From Paraburkholderia haematera (GTDB taxonomy: Bacteria > Pseudomonadota > Gammaproteobacteria > Burkholderiales > Burkholderiaceae): a DNA stretch of 64,000 nt. This document shows, in pieces, positions 19,466-28,998 of this stretch; position 1 is the first letter of the stretch, and the number at the start of each line of letters is the position of its first letter. A model generated the notes under the pieces. The model ran no database searches. It was given only the letters and a program-made list of their open reading frames with translations, and was not told where the DNA came from. The DNA lies in the NCBI RefSeq assembly GCF_905220975.1, contig NZ_CAJNBK010000002.1, forward strand, positions 124,001 through 188,000, in the 5' to 3' direction. Position numbers and translations under genes: made by a program.

Positions 19466-19990
19466 ATCGCTACTGATAAGTCTGCGCACCGCATCAACGG
19501 TGAAATTACAGCACCCGAGGTGCGTCTGGTCGGCGTCGAGAACGAACCGCTCGGCATCGTGAAACTCGCTGATGCGTTCCGCATGTCGGAACAGCAAGAT
19601 GTGGATCTGGTCGAAATCGCTCCGCAAGCGGTTCCGCCGGTCTGCCGTTTGATGGACTACGGCAAGTTCAAGTACTCGGAAGCGAAGAAGCAACACGAGG
19701 CGAAGCTCAAGCAGAAGATCGTCCAGGTCAAGGAAGTCAAATTCCGCCCGGGCACCGATGACGGCGACTACAACGTCAAACTGCGCAACCTCATCCGCTT
19801 CCTCGACGACGGCGACAAGACGAAAATCACGTTGCGTTTCCGTGGCCGCGAAATGGCTCACCAGGAAATCGGTATGCGCATGCTCGAGCGCCTGCGCACG
19901 GACCTCGACGAAGTCGGTCAGGTCGAGCAGATGCCGAAAATGGAAGGGCGCCAGATGATCATGGTGCTCGCGCCGAAGAAAAAGAAGTAA
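19466..19990 (+). CDS. infC: Translation initiation factor IF-3, ATC start codon
   Basis: A 174-residue IF-3, which binds the 30S subunit and rejects non-canonical start codons. The family N-terminus (I/M)[19 protein letters not shown] begins at codon ATC, 19466-19468, preceded at 19453-19459 by the strong ribosome-binding site GAGGAAA; no ATG, GTG or TTG is suitably placed (the upstream TTG at 19451 overlaps that site). E. coli infC starts with AUU and is repressed by its own product through start-codon discrimination; ATC here implies the same control. The C-terminal domain ends in MVLAPKKKK. Confidence 0.95.
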   Translation: MATDKSAHRINGEITAPEVRLVGVENEPLGIVKLADAFRMSEQQDVDLVEIAPQAVPPVCRLMDYGKFKYSEAKKQHEAKLKQKIVQVKEVKFRPGTDDGDYNVKLRNLIRFLDDGDKTKITLRFRGREMAHQEIGMRMLERLRTDLDEVGQVEQMPKMEGRQMIMVLAPKKKK

Positions 19991-20005
19991 GCGATTGGAG
20001 CGGCG

Positions 20006-20023
20006 GCGCGCCGTGTGGCGCGC
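20006..20023 (+). promoter_or_regulatory. Hairpin in the infC-rpmI leader
   Basis: The 257-nt gap between infC and rpmI is long for this operon and has a 7-bp GC stem (20006-20012 with 20017-20023) closing a GTGT loop, without a T tract. In E. coli the corresponding leader is the L20 repression site; whether this RNA does the same is inference. Confidence 0.35.
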
Positions 20024-20247
20024 GTTCCGGTTGTGAAAGATTGAACGATGCTGTGCCGGGTGTCCGGCGCGGTATCGGCAGGTTTCGGATCGGTGCCTAT
20101 GCAAATGGGCGCTGGGTCCTGAAAAGCGGCTGCCAGCGGTATTTTCACTTGCCGGCGGTCTGCATACCAAGTGGAATGGGTTTCGAAGGGCGGGTAATGG
20201 CCATCTGGCCGACCGCACACCCATATCCATCTAATAATGGAGTTGTC

Positions 20248-20445
20248 ATGCCGAAGATGAAGACCAAGAAGAGTGCTGCAAAGCGCTTCGTGGTGCGTCC
20301 GGGCGGTACCGTCAAGCGCGGTCAAGCCTTCAAGCGCCACATTCTTACCAAGAAGACCACCAAGAACAAACGCCATTTGCGCGGTTCCACGTCAGTTCAT
20401 GAAGCAGATATGAACTCCGTGCGCGCAATGCTGCCGTTCGCTTAA
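20248..20445 (+). CDS. rpmI: 50S ribosomal protein L35
   Basis: A 65-residue basic protein, [20 protein letters not shown] through [15 protein letters not shown], matching L35 over its full length. A GGAG ribosome-binding site lies at 20239-20242. It is followed 29 bp later by rplT, in the standard infC-rpmI-rplT order. Confidence 0.97.
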   Translation: MPKMKTKKSAAKRFVVRPGGTVKRGQAFKRHILTKKTTKNKRHLRGSTSVHEADMNSVRAMLPFA

Positions 20446-20474
20446 CCCTTAACCGACACTCATAGGAGCAAGAT

Positions 20475-20834
20475 ATGCCTCGAGTAAAACGTGGGGTTAC
20501 CGCACGGGCCCGTCACAAGAAGATCATCAAGCTGGCCAAGGGTTACCGCGGCCGTCGCAATAACGTCTATCGCATCGCCAAGCAGGCGGTCATGCGCGCA
20601 GGCCAATACGCCTATCGCGATCGCCGCAACAAGAAGCGTGTGTTCCGTGCATTGTGGATCACGCGTATCAACGCGGCGGTGCGTCAGCACGACATGACGT
20701 ACAGCGTGTTCATCAACGGCCTGAAGAAGGCTTCGATCGAACTCGACCGCAAGGTGCTGGCCGACATGGCTGTGTTCGACAAGGCTGCTTTTGCTGCGAT
20801 CGTTCAGCAGGTGAAAGCCGCCGTTGCAGCCTGA
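20475..20834 (+). CDS. rplT: 50S ribosomal protein L20
   Basis: A 119-residue L20, beginning [20 protein letters not shown] and continuing [21 protein letters not shown]20 is needed early in 50S assembly and in many bacteria represses its own operon by binding the mRNA leader. AGGAGCAAGAT precedes the ATG. A strong hairpin follows before pheS. Confidence 0.97.
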
Positions 20835-20903
20835 TTGCGCTTTGGGCAATTAAACTGCGTGGTTCGTTGCAGCGAACATCCGGTAGTCTCGGTGACGCTG
20901 CAG

Positions 20904-20937
20904 CAAAAACGGGGCTCCTCACCGAGCCCCGTTTTTG
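20904..20937 (+). terminator. Terminator or attenuator between rplT and pheS
   Basis: A perfect 14-bp stem (20904-20917 with 20924-20937), 6-nt loop, T5 tract inside the 3' arm. It lies 54 bases before the pheS ATG. E. coli pheST is attenuated with a Phe-rich leader peptide; here I see no Phe-rich reading frame in the 70 bases before the hairpin, so if it attenuates it works differently. Confidence 0.8.
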
Positions 20938-20991
20938 TTGGTAGAACCAGTTTTGCAACGATTGAACACTGACGTTGAAATGATGGGATCA

Positions 20992-22005
20992 ATGGATCTG
21001 GACCAGATTGTCGCCGACGCGCAAAAAGCCTTCGCAGAAGCCTCCGACGTCACCACCCTCGAGAACGAGAAAGCGCGCTTTCTTGGTAAATCGGGTGCGC
21101 TGACCGAGCTATTGAAGGGCCTTGGCAAACTCGATCCTGAAACGCGCAAGACCGAAGGCGCACGGATCAACCTCGTCAAGCAACAAGTGGAAGCTGCGTT
21201 GACCGCCCGCCGTCAGGCGTTGGCGGACGCGCTGCTGAACCAGCGCCTCGCCGCTGAAGCGATCGACGTCACGCTGCCCGGCCGCGGCACCAACGCAGGC
21301 AGCCTGCACCCGGTGATGCGTACATGGGAGCGCGTCGAACAGATTTTCCGGTCGATCGGATTCGACGTGGCCGACGGCCCCGAAATCGAAACCGACTGGT
21401 ACAACTTCACCTCGCTGAACAGCCCGGAAAATCATCCGGCGCGTTCAATGCAGGACACCTTCTACGTCGACGGCAAAGATGCCGACGGCCGTCAACTGCT
21501 GCTGCGCACGCACACCAGTCCGATGCAGGTGCGCTACGCCCGCACCAACACGCCGCCGATCAAGGTGATCGTGCCGGGCCGCACGTATCGTGTGGACAGC
21601 GATGCAACGCATTCGCCGATGTTCAACCAGGTCGAAGGCCTGTGGATTGACGAGAACATCAGCTTCGCGGACCTGAAGGGCGTCTATTCCGACTTCCTCA
21701 AGAAATTCTTCGAGCGCGACGATATTCAGGTGCGCTTCCGTCCGTCGTACTTTCCGTTCACCGAACCGTCGGCTGAAATCGACATGCTGTTCGAAACGGG
21801 CAAGAACGCCGGCAAGTGGCTCGAAATTTCGGGCTCGGGCCAGGTTCACCCTACGGTGATCCGCAACATGGGCCTCGACCCAGAGCGTTACATCGGTTTT
21901 GCTTTCGGCAGTGGCCTCGAGCGGCTCACGATGTTGCGTTACGGCGTGCAAGACCTGCGTCTGTTCTTCGAAAACGACCTGCGTTTCCTGCGTCAATTCG
22001 CGTGA
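20992..22005 (+). CDS. pheS: Phenylalanyl-tRNA synthetase, alpha subunit
   Basis: A 337-residue catalytic subunit of the alpha2-beta2 enzyme. The N-terminal coiled coil ([20 protein letters not shown]) binds tRNA-Phe; class II motifs follow: [54 protein letters not shown] and the C-terminal [20 protein letters not shown]. The ATG at 20992 ([10 protein letters not shown]) matches the usual length; upstream residues come from the terminator region. The beta subunit follows after 142 bp. Confidence 0.96.
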   Translation: MDLDQIVADAQKAFAEASDVTTLENEKARFLGKSGALTELLKGLGKLDPETRKTEGARINLVKQQVEAALTARRQALADALLNQRLAAEAIDVTLPGRGTNAGSLHPVMRTWERVEQIFRSIGFDVADGPEIETDWYNFTSLNSPENHPARSMQDTFYVDGKDADGRQLLLRTHTSPMQVRYARTNTPPIKVIVPGRTYRVDSDATHSPMFNQVEGLWIDENISFADLKGVYSDFLKKFFERDDIQVRFRPSYFPFTEPSAEIDMLFETGKNAGKWLEISGSGQVHPTVIRNMGLDPERYIGFAFGSGLERLTMLRYGVQDLRLFFENDLRFLRQFA

Positions 22006-22147
22006 ACCGGCGCGTACGAACGCGACTAGCATAGAGCGCGGCACTGCACGCAGTGCGTGCCGCCCGCAGCGTCCCCGGCGGAGCCCAGTGAATCAACGGG
22101 CCGCCTGCCGGACGTGGACCTAACCTGATCAGAACGTACACAGAACC

Positions 22148-24583
22148 ATGCAATTCCCGGAATCCTGGCTGAGAACCTTTGTCGACCCGCAACTGACGAC
22201 CGATGAGCTGTCGCACGCGTTGACGATGGCGGGTCTCGAAGTCGAAGACCTGCGGCCGGCCGCGCCGCCGACCTCGAAGATTGTCGTCGGCCAGGTGCTG
22301 GAAGTCGTCAAGCACCCGGACGCGGACAAGCTCAACGTATGTCAGGTCGATGCCGGCACGGGCGCGACGCTGAACATCGTGTGCGGTGCGCCGAATGTCG
22401 CGCCGGGCATCAAGGTGCCGGTCGCGCTGGTCGGCGCGCAACTGCCGCCGGCCGAAGAGGGCGGCACGCCGTTCGCGATCAAGCTCTCGAAGCTGCGCGG
22501 CGTGGAAAGTCAGGGCATGCTGTGCTCGGCACGCGAACTGAAGCTCTCGGAAGATCATAGCGGCCTGATGATCCTGCCGGAAGATACGCCGATCGGCCAG
22601 GACATCCGCGAAACGCTCAAGCTCGACGACACGGTTTTCGAAATCAAGCTGACGCCGAACAAGGCGGACTGCCTGTCGGTGTTCGGCGTGGCGCGCGAGA
22701 CGTCGGCCATCACGGGCGCACCGCTGCGTCCGCTCGAGATCAAGCCGGTCGAAGTGAAGCTCAACGAAACGTTGCCCGTCAAAATCTCAGCGCCCGATCT
22801 GTGCGGCCGTTTTTCGGGCCGCGTGATTCGCGGTGTGAATGCGCGCGCGAAGTCGCCGCAGTGGATGGTGCAGCGTCTGGAGCGCTCGGGCCAGCGCAGT
22901 ATTTCCGCGCTCGTCGACATCTCGAACTATGTGATGCTGGAACTCGGCCGTCCGTCGCACGTGTTCGATCTGGACAAGATCCACGGCGGCATGGACGTAC
23001 GTTGGGGCCGCAAGGGCGAAACACTCAAGCTGCTGAACGGCAACACGGTCGAACTCGATGAAACCGTCGGTGTAATCGCCGATGAACAGCACATCGAAAG
23101 CCTCGCCGGCATCATGGGCGGCGACAGCACGGCCGTTACGCTCGACACCGCCAACATCTATCTCGAAGCCGCGTTCTGGTGGCCGGATAGCATTCGCGGC
23201 CGCTCGCGCAAGTACAACTTTTCGACCGATGCGGGTCATCGTTTCGAACGCGGCGTCGATTACGCGACCACCGTCGAGCACATCGAACGCATCACGCAGT
23301 TGATCCTCGATATCTGCGGCGGCCAGGCCGGCCCGGTCGACGATCAGATCGTCAATGTGCCGAAGCGCGAGCCGGTGACGATGCGGGTCTCGCGTGCGAA
23401 CCGCATCATCGGCATCAAGATCGACGCGGACGAAATCGCGCAGATTTTCACGCGCCTCGGCCTCACGTTCGAACGCGATAACGATACGTTCTCGGTGATG
23501 CCGCCGTCGTACCGCTTCGATATTGAAATCGAAGAGGACCTGATCGAAGAAGTCGCGCGTATCTACGGCTTCGAAAAGATTCCGGCGCGTCCGCCGGTCG
23601 CGACCAGCGAAATGCTGCCGACCAACGAAACGCAGCGTTCGATCCACGTGATCCGTCACGCGCTCGCCGCGCGCGATTACGCGGAAACGGTCAACTTCAG
23701 TTTTGTGGACGCCGAGTGGGAGCAGGACTTCGCCGGCAACGACAAACCGGTACGTCTGTTGAATCCGATTGCGAGCCAGTTGTCGGTGATGCGTACCATG
23801 CTGTTCGGCAGCCTGATCGACGTATTGCGCACGAACCTGAACCGTCGCGCGGCCGATCGCGTGCGCGTGTTCGAAGCGGGCCGGGTGTTCCTGCACGATC
23901 CGTCGATCAAGGCGGGCGAGCTGACAGTAGAAGGGTTCGCGCAGCCGAAGATGATTGGCGGCCTGGCCTATGGTCCCGTGTTCGAAGAGCAATGGGGCGC
24001 GCAAACGCGTGCAGTCGACTACTTCGACGTGAAGGGCGATCTGGAAGCCGTGCTCGCGCCGGCCGCGGCGCGCTTCGTGAAAGCGGAGCATCCGGCATTG
24101 CATCCGGGCCGCAGCGCGCGTATTGAACTGAATGGCCGCGCAGTGGGCTGGATTGGCGAATTGCATCCGCGCTGGATGCAAAAATATGATTTACCGCATG
24201 CGCCTATTCTGTTTGAAATCGAAGCGGAAGCATTAATGCAGCGCGTATTGCCGACCCCGGCGGATGTGTCTAAATTCCCACCGGTGCGTCGCGATATTGC
24301 GGTGGTCGTCGATCAGAAAATCGAGGTGCAAGCGCTGCTGGACGAGCTCGGGAAGGCTCAATCCGAAGCGGCCTGCAAGACGGTTCAGAAGGTTGCGCTT
24401 TTCGACGAATTCCGTCCAAAATCAAACACTTCCGGTGGACTGGCTGCCCATGAGAAAAGCCTTGCGTTCCGTGTGACCTTGCAAGATACTGGCGGGACCC
24501 TTCAGGATGAAACGGTCGATCTGGCCATTCAAACTCTAGTGGAACGTCTGGCTCGAGTATATGGCGCACGGTTGCGTGGATAA
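22148..24583 (+). CDS. pheT: Phenylalanyl-tRNA synthetase, beta subunit
   Basis: An 811-residue subunit with the usual domain order: N-terminal region ([20 protein letters not shown]), tRNA-binding EMAP-like domain ([20 protein letters not shown]), B3/B4 editing domain, B5 domain ([17 protein letters not shown] block near 410), class-II-like core, and a C-terminal ferredoxin-fold anticodon-binding domain ([20 protein letters not shown]). Between positions 24,180 and 24,240 synonymous codons shift to A/T-rich choices, which is unusual for this gene. ihfA follows. Confidence 0.96.
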   Translation: MQFPESWLRTFVDPQLTTDELSHALTMAGLEVEDLRPAAPPTSKIVVGQVLEVVKHPDADKLNVCQVDAGTGATLNIVCGAPNVAPGIKVPVALVGAQLPPAEEGGTPFAIKLSKLRGVESQGMLCSARELKLSEDHSGLMILPEDTPIGQDIRETLKLDDTVFEIKLTPNKADCLSVFGVARETSAITGAPLRPLEIKPVEVKLNETLPVKISAPDLCGRFSGRVIRGVNARAKSPQWMVQRLERSGQRSISALVDISNYVMLELGRPSHVFDLDKIHGGMDVRWGRKGETLKLLNGNTVELDETVGVIADEQHIESLAGIMGGDSTAVTLDTANIYLEAAFWWPDSIRGRSRKYNFSTDAGHRFERGVDYATTVEHIERITQLILDICGGQAGPVDDQIVNVPKREPVTMRVSRANRIIGIKIDADEIAQIFTRLGLTFERDNDTFSVMPPSYRFDIEIEEDLIEEVARIYGFEKIPARPPVATSEMLPTNETQRSIHVIRHALAARDYAETVNFSFVDAEWEQDFAGNDKPVRLLNPIASQLSVMRTMLFGSLIDVLRTNLNRRAADRVRVFEAGRVFLHDPSIKAGELTVEGFAQPKMIGGLAYGPVFEEQWGAQTRAVDYFDVKGDLEAVLAPAAARFVKAEHPALHPGRSARIELNGRAVGWIGELHPRWMQKYDLPHAPILFEIEAEALMQRVLPTPADVSKFPPVRRDIAVVVDQKIEVQALLDELGKAQSEAACKTVQKVALFDEFRPKSNTSGGLAAHEKSLAFRVTLQDTGGTLQDETVDLAIQTLVERLARVYGARLRG

Positions 24584-24652
24584 CCCGCATTTAACATTTG
24601 CACGGCATTTTTCCGCAACTTCCGTTTCTGCTTGGCGCGCCATTTGATAGAT

Positions 24653-25063
24653 ATGAATGAAATGAACTCGAGTGATTTCGAAGCCCTTCTAACGGCGCAA
24701 CGCAGCGCCATGATTCGCGAAATTCCGACATCACCCGCGGCCGTTTCCACTGAAACGCCGACGCTTACCAAGGCTGAACTTGCCGAGTTGCTGTTCGACA
24801 ATGTCGGGCTCAACAAGCGGGAAGCGAAAGACATGGTCGAAGCGTTCTTCGAGGTGATCCGCGACGCGCTGGAGAGTGGCGATAGCGTGAAGCTGTCGGG
24901 GTTCGGCAACTTCCAGTTGCGCGACAAACCCCAGCGTCCCGGCAGAAACCCGAAGACCGGCGAGGCGATTCCGATCGCCGCGCGCCGTGTTGTGACGTTT
25001 CATGCAAGTCAGAAGCTGAAAGCGCTGGTTGAGAACGGCGCTGAAGCAAGCTTCACGCGCTGA
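24653..25063 (+). CDS. ihfA: Integration host factor alpha subunit
   Basis: A 136-residue DNA-bending protein that pairs with IHF-beta. The core from residue ~41 ([20 protein letters not shown], then [20 protein letters not shown]) matches the ~99-residue E. coli protein and includes the Pro at the beta-arm tip ([11 protein letters not shown]). About 40 extra N-terminal residues precede it, as is common in Burkholderiaceae. The ATG at 24653 is the first in frame; a shorter form from an internal Met at residue ~25 is possible. pheT-ihfA order is conserved in proteobacteria. Confidence 0.93.
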   Translation: MNEMNSSDFEALLTAQRSAMIREIPTSPAAVSTETPTLTKAELAELLFDNVGLNKREAKDMVEAFFEVIRDALESGDSVKLSGFGNFQLRDKPQRPGRNPKTGEAIPIAARRVVTFHASQKLKALVENGAEASFTR

Positions 25064-25109
25064 TCGACTGGCGCGTCCCTGCGCAACCCACCACGACGGC
25101 TAACTGACG

Positions 25110-25517
25110 ATGACAGCGACGATCGAAAAAGTCGTCTTGCCTCCGATTCCGGCGAAGCGCTACTTCACGATTGGTGAGGTCAGCGAACTATGCGGCGTGA
25201 AGCCGCATGTGCTGCGCTATTGGGAACAGGAGTTCACGCAGTTGAGGCCGGTCAAACGGCGCGGCAATCGCCGGTACTACCAGCATCATGAAGTGCTGCT
25301 GATCAGGCGTATTCGTGAGTTGCTGTATGAGCAGGGCTTCACGATCAACGGCGCGCGCAATCGGCTTGATTCGCATGGCGGTGGCGCGCACGGCGCGCCG
25401 GCTGACGTAGTCGAGGAAGGTGAGGGCGCAGCGGCGTCGGCAGCAACAACGGCTAGGGTAGATGTGGAGCAGTTGCGCAAGGAGTTGCTGCACGTGATCG
25501 ATTTGTTAGACCACTAG
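25110..25517 (+). CDS. MerR-family regulator
   Basis: A 135-residue DNA-binding protein. The winged HTH is [20 protein letters not shown] followed by [20 protein letters not shown], typical of MerR proteins. The C-terminal half is short, low-complexity Ala/Gly with a final helix and has no metal-binding Cys pattern, so no effector is predicted. It follows ihfA in most beta- and gammaproteobacteria. No target can be named from the sequence. Confidence 0.88.
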   Translation: MTATIEKVVLPPIPAKRYFTIGEVSELCGVKPHVLRYWEQEFTQLRPVKRRGNRRYYQHHEVLLIRRIRELLYEQGFTINGARNRLDSHGGGAHGAPADVVEEGEGAAASAATTARVDVEQLRKELLHVIDLLDH

Positions 25518-25580
25518 TTTGCTTTGTTAGCGTTGGGCGGTTCTAATCGCGTGAAGTGTCTGTTATAATTTTTAGCTGTT

Positions 25581-25661
<81 letters not shown>

Positions 25662-25665
25662 AATC

Positions 25666-25699
25666 AAGGCCTTACAAGCAATGCTTGTAAGGCCTTTTT
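25666..25699 (+). terminator. Terminator after tRNA-Pro
   Basis: A nearly perfect inverted repeat (25666-25680 with 25682-25696, loop of a few central bases) runs into TTTTT at 25695-25699, eight bases after the tRNA. Confidence 0.85.
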
Positions 25700-25795
25700 C
25701 TATTTCTGAGCCAAGGCCCCCCACAAAGACCCTCGCAGTTTCAAGCCCCACACGTCAGCCCACGCGCCGCGCAATCAATTGCGCAGCGAGCCGGT

Positions 25796-26560
25796 ATGAT
25801 CAAGCCGACGACGAACCTAACGACAGGGCGGGCGCAGGCAGCGAGCAATGAAGACCCAAAAATCACGGGTCTAAAAGAAAAAGTAAAAGCCGCCGAGCAG
25901 GAAATTGGCATGGCGGTTATGTGCCATGAAACATGGAAGCCAACCGCATACGATGAAGACTTGCACATGCGGATGTGCGAGTCCTACGCCACGCAAACCT
26001 TTCTTATTGTGCGCAGGTCGCTTCGGCGTGAGACGTTGCCGGCGCTTATGCGAATTTGGGACAGTAACGAAAGAGCAGTCGGAATGGAATCAGTCGTTCG
26101 TACCTTGCGTGACCCGCAATTTTTTGATGCCCTGATTGCGTCAAGGACCGATCATCTTGAGGGGTATTTGCGATTGACTCTCAAAGGACATTTGAGAGCG
26201 ACGCTGGGAGAGCAGTTAGCCAGGGTGGGGGCGCTAGTAGATAAATGTACCAAGGGCGGCGCTGGTTTTGATACTTTCAGGAAGCTGCTGATATTGCGGA
26301 GTGGGCAGTTGGCACACCGACAGGCCGCGCCAGCAAAAGCAGGCGGAGTTGATACGGCGGACGAGGAAATTGAATTGTTCTATCAGGACAATCTGGAAAT
26401 CGTCAGCTTGTTGCTAAGTATCGTTCTAGCACACGCTTTTGACTTGAACGAAGCTGCTGACGTTGACCGGCACTACGCTAAATTCTTTTGGGCGGCGGCA
26501 CGCGGAGAGCACGCAGAAGGGCATCCCGACTATCAGCCTCAGAAAACCGGCATGGTTTGA
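25796..26560 (+). CDS. HEPN/AbiU2-like protein, possible defence or toxin gene
   Basis: A 254-residue mainly helical protein. Residues ~60-95 (TFLIVRRSLRRETLPALMRI, then WDS) and RSGQLAH at 168-174 resemble the AbiU2 branch of HEPN proteins, where an R-x(4-6)-H motif is the RNase centre; here Arg168 and His174 are spaced correctly. A second candidate, RLTLKGH at 126-132, is also present. AbiU2 belongs to lactococcal phage-abortive systems, so a defence role is plausible, but this rests on motif reading alone. The gene lies just after tRNA-Pro in A/T-richer DNA. No nucleotidyltransferase antitoxin is beside it. The start codon has a weak ribosome-binding site. Confidence 0.55.
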   Translation: MIKPTTNLTTGRAQAASNEDPKITGLKEKVKAAEQEIGMAVMCHETWKPTAYDEDLHMRMCESYATQTFLIVRRSLRRETLPALMRIWDSNERAVGMESVVRTLRDPQFFDALIASRTDHLEGYLRLTLKGHLRATLGEQLARVGALVDKCTKGGAGFDTFRKLLILRSGQLAHRQAAPAKAGGVDTADEEIELFYQDNLEIVSLLLSIVLAHAFDLNEAADVDRHYAKFFWAAARGEHAEGHPDYQPQKTGMV

Positions 26561-26588
26561 GTCAGTGTAATTCACCAGCACGGGCGGG

Positions 26589-26888
26589 CTACCAGAGCAA
26601 CGGCAGCAGTCCGACGATAGTAGCCTGCGCGCCCGACACCGTGGATGCTATCGTCCAGAATGCGGTCCGTCGATTCAGCGCTGACACCTGATCGTCTAGT
26701 TCGAACTGCGCCACGCCCCAAGCCTGATTGCTTAGCCCAATGTCTCCCACTGGTTCGATGGTATTCACGCCGTCCCAGCCGGGATCGAGCTGGAGGTTGG
26801 TCGTGTTGAGCAACAGCCATGCAGCTCGTATGCCCGATCCAGCAGCCGCTAAAGCAAGTGCGCCAACGACAATTTTCGAAGTCCGCAT
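26589..26888 (-). CDS. Small membrane protein of effector-like trio
   Basis: A 99-residue protein with an N-terminal hydrophobic segment (IVVGALALAAAGSGIRAAWL) and a C-terminal one (TIASTVSGAQATIVGLLPLL), joined by a ~45-residue soluble loop rich in Asp, Asn and Gly. Not recognised as a named family. It is the last gene of a leftward trio behind a Tlde1-like fragment and a second membrane protein, 25 bp from the latter. A position after an L,D-transpeptidase effector makes an immunity role possible, but this is inference. Confidence 0.6.
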   Translation of the reverse strand: MRTSKIVVGALALAAAGSGIRAAWLLLNTTNLQLDPGWDGVNTIEPVGDIGLSNQAWGVAQFELDDQVSALNRRTAFWTIASTVSGAQATIVGLLPLLW

Positions 26889-26913
26889 GTCTAGCTTCTA
26901 GTTGCCCTGTGAT

Positions 26914-27192
26914 TCATCGGTGAGCCGCTCGCTGGTAGTGCCGCGCGCCGATGTTGATCAGCCACACAGTCAGCCCGACGACGAGCAGGCAGGCGACGAA
27001 AATCACAACCCCGGCAAGATCGAACATATCGTCCGGGTTGTCGTATGCGCGAATGCCGAACAGGTGCAGCACGAACCGTATTGAACCGGTCAACCATGGC
27101 CATTCAACAGGCAGGTTAGCCACGTATCGGGCGAGCAGTACACCCAGCAACAGCGTGACCGCGACGTTAGAAATATAGCGGGCGATTTTCAT
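26914..27192 (-). CDS. Small two-TM membrane protein, candidate immunity protein
   Basis: A 92-residue protein with hydrophobic stretches at about 8-25 and 60-82, ending in a basic tail. Its ATG overlaps the stop of the Tlde1-like gene by one base (TAATG), so the two are translationally coupled. Known Tlde1 effectors carry an adjacent immunity gene; this membrane protein is the best-placed candidate, though the Salmonella immunity protein is periplasmic and I see no sequence match. Confidence 0.6.
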   Translation of the reverse strand: MKIARYISNVAVTLLLGVLLARYVANLPVEWPWLTGSIRFVLHLFGIRAYDNPDDMFDLAGVVIFVACLLVVGLTVWLINIGARHYQRAAHR

Positions 27193-27392
27193 TACTGTAC
27201 GTCCACGTAGCCATATGCCTTAAGCGTAGTTCCGGGAATCGGCAGGGTGGCACCCTGCTTGTGCAGATATTCGGCTAGTACGTTGAACTGGTCGGGATTG
27301 ACGACCGTTATGCAGCCCTCTGATAGCCCGCGTGGCCCCATGGGATGCAGCGGGTATAAAAGCACTCGTTTTATCCGTAGCGATTTGCGCAT
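27192..27392 (-). pseudogene. Truncated Tlde1-like (DUF2778) L,D-transpeptidase
   Basis: A 66-residue frame ending in the C-terminal half of the DUF2778/Tlde1 family: LHPMGPRGLSEGCITVV with the conserved His and the catalytic Cys, then IPGTTLKAYGYVDVQ. Full members are roughly 150-180 residues and act on periplasmic peptidoglycan as T6SS effectors; here the N-terminal half is missing and the same frame is closed by a stop eight codons before the ATG. The ATG lacks a ribosome-binding site. Most likely a remnant, although the downstream coupled gene is intact. Confidence 0.6.
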
Positions 27393-27969
27393 GCTACCAA
27401 AGGCAGTTGATCACACCCGCAGAAAGACGCACTTCGCGATCACTGTAAAGTCACAGGTGAACCGCCCCGGATTACCTGGAGTACCGTAGCTGATGCGCCA
27501 TGCATGAGCAAACCGACGCGGGCCTGTTCGATCAACCGCAATGGCTCATTAGTGAGCGATCAACAGAAGCGTGACGATCATCGGATCTTGTTTTCGTCGC
27601 GAAACACGCTTCACTTGACTATCAGGTGCCTTGATCGACGGTCAAAATCGTTCGACTTGGGCAGCATTCGCCAGTGAGCGAGTCGAGCGGGCCAACGCTT
27701 GTTCCGACGCGTCGTCAGAATACTCATTTCCAGGTATGGTTTATCGCAGCGCTTTGCACTACCGTCATGACAGGCCGCATCAGTTCGACGACTGATAGAA
27801 AAAATGAATGTACGGATGGCGTCTCAAGCGAAAAAAGCATATCGCGCTTCTACGTACTGCTTGCTCTAACGCAGCAACCCCGCATGCCCGCTACCTCCGC
27901 TGGCACGTAATTTTCAGGCAACGCTGGACTTCCCGCGTCTTATGGCACGGCGAAAGGGGACCTTGTACC
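27393..27969. other. Intergenic stretch, no gene recognised
   Basis: About 580 bp of A/T-richer sequence between the leftward Tlde1-like fragment and the rightward LuxR-type gene. Several short frames exist but none has a family signature or good ribosome-binding site. No terminator or inverted terminal repeats were seen. It may contain decayed upstream parts of the Tlde1-like gene. Confidence 0.5.
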
Positions 27970-28998
27970 GTGGACCTGGAGTTCGTTGAGACCGCCTGGG
28001 CGGGGAAAGAGCGGCTGCGGCTATCGTTGATGGCCGCCGCCGATGCACAACTGATCGAACGGCAACTCGTGCAACCCGATGGCATGTGCATCACCATTTC
28101 GACGCGGATTCGCTCCTTGGATGACCTGACGGAGGCATTCACGAGCGATCCCCATCGTGATGTGTTGGGAGCCGCCTATCGGCGCGCTTTCGAACGCCAT
28201 GAGCGGTTGCTGGGCGAGCGCATCGAAACGCGCGGCCAGACCTTACAAATGGGTGTGGCCCACATTGATTCGATTCGCGCGACGCGCAGCGAACCCACGC
28301 TCGCGCATCTCGTATCGGCCGTGCTCGCCGAACGCGGGCAATTGCCGGCGAAGTACATCTTCGCTTCGTATCAGCTCTCCAATCGGGAGCAGGGCATAAG
28401 CTGGTGTCACTTCATGTCGGAGGGCTGTTTCTCCTTGCTGCAAAAGTTCGTGCAGCGGCGGTGGTACATGAACGACCTGTTTCTGGAGTACGCGCGCTCG
28501 AACAGCGCGCCGTCTCCCAGCGATCAGATCGAAATCCGGAGCCCCGGGCAGCGTAAGGCGTTCGATGCATTCGCCGAGGCCGGTTTCGCCACTGGCGTGA
28601 TTTCGCCGGCCCGCACGGCGGGCGAGTCTTTCGTCGCGTATCTGCTGGTCGCGGGCGTGAACGGGACGGGGTCCGGGAATCTGATGCTGAGGCGGCGCCA
28701 CACGCTGCGGGTATTGGCGGCCGAATTGGTGGAGTGGCGCGCCGAGGCGCGCGCGCGTTCGGCTACCGACGAATACAAGCTGTCCGCGCGCGATATCGAA
28801 GTCCTGCAAATGCTGAGCCGCGGTATGGCAGCCGCGCCAATCGCGCAGGCGCTGAAGCTTTCTGCAAACCAGGTACACCGAAGGATCTATCCCGAGATCG
28901 TCGAGAAACTGCGGATTCGTCATATTAGTGAAGCGGCAAAGGCGGCGCGCGATCTGGGGGTCCTGAGCGGTGGCCTACGTGCCGGGATGAGCCCGTGA
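27970..28998 (+). CDS. LuxR-type regulator with autoinducer-binding-like domain
   Basis: A 342-residue regulator. The middle part (YMNDLFLEYARSNSAPSPSD, then FAEAGFATGVISPARTAGES, about 170-240) resembles the autoinducer-binding domain; the C-terminus is a LuxR HTH (KLSARDIEVLQMLSRGMAAA, PIAQALKLSANQVHRRIYPE). The N-terminal ~120 residues are not assigned. GTG at 27970 was chosen because AAAGGGGA at 27953-27960 is a strong ribosome-binding site; the frame stays open up to an ATG at 27808, but that portion has no such support. No LuxI-type synthase is in the window, so if it binds a signal it is a solo receptor. Confidence 0.72.
   Translation: MDLEFVETAWAGKERLRLSLMAAADAQLIERQLVQPDGMCITISTRIRSLDDLTEAFTSDPHRDVLGAAYRRAFERHERLLGERIETRGQTLQMGVAHIDSIRATRSEPTLAHLVSAVLAERGQLPAKYIFASYQLSNREQGISWCHFMSEGCFSLLQKFVQRRWYMNDLFLEYARSNSAPSPSDQIEIRSPGQRKAFDAFAEAGFATGVISPARTAGESFVAYLLVAGVNGTGSGNLMLRRRHTLRVLAAELVEWRAEARARSATDEYKLSARDIEVLQMLSRGMAAAPIAQALKLSANQVHRRIYPEIVEKLRIRHISEAAKAARDLGVLSGGLRAGMSP

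Noticed and set aside
20835..20904. Phe-rich leader peptide for pheST attenuation
   Set aside because: No frame in this stretch contains a run of Phe codons.
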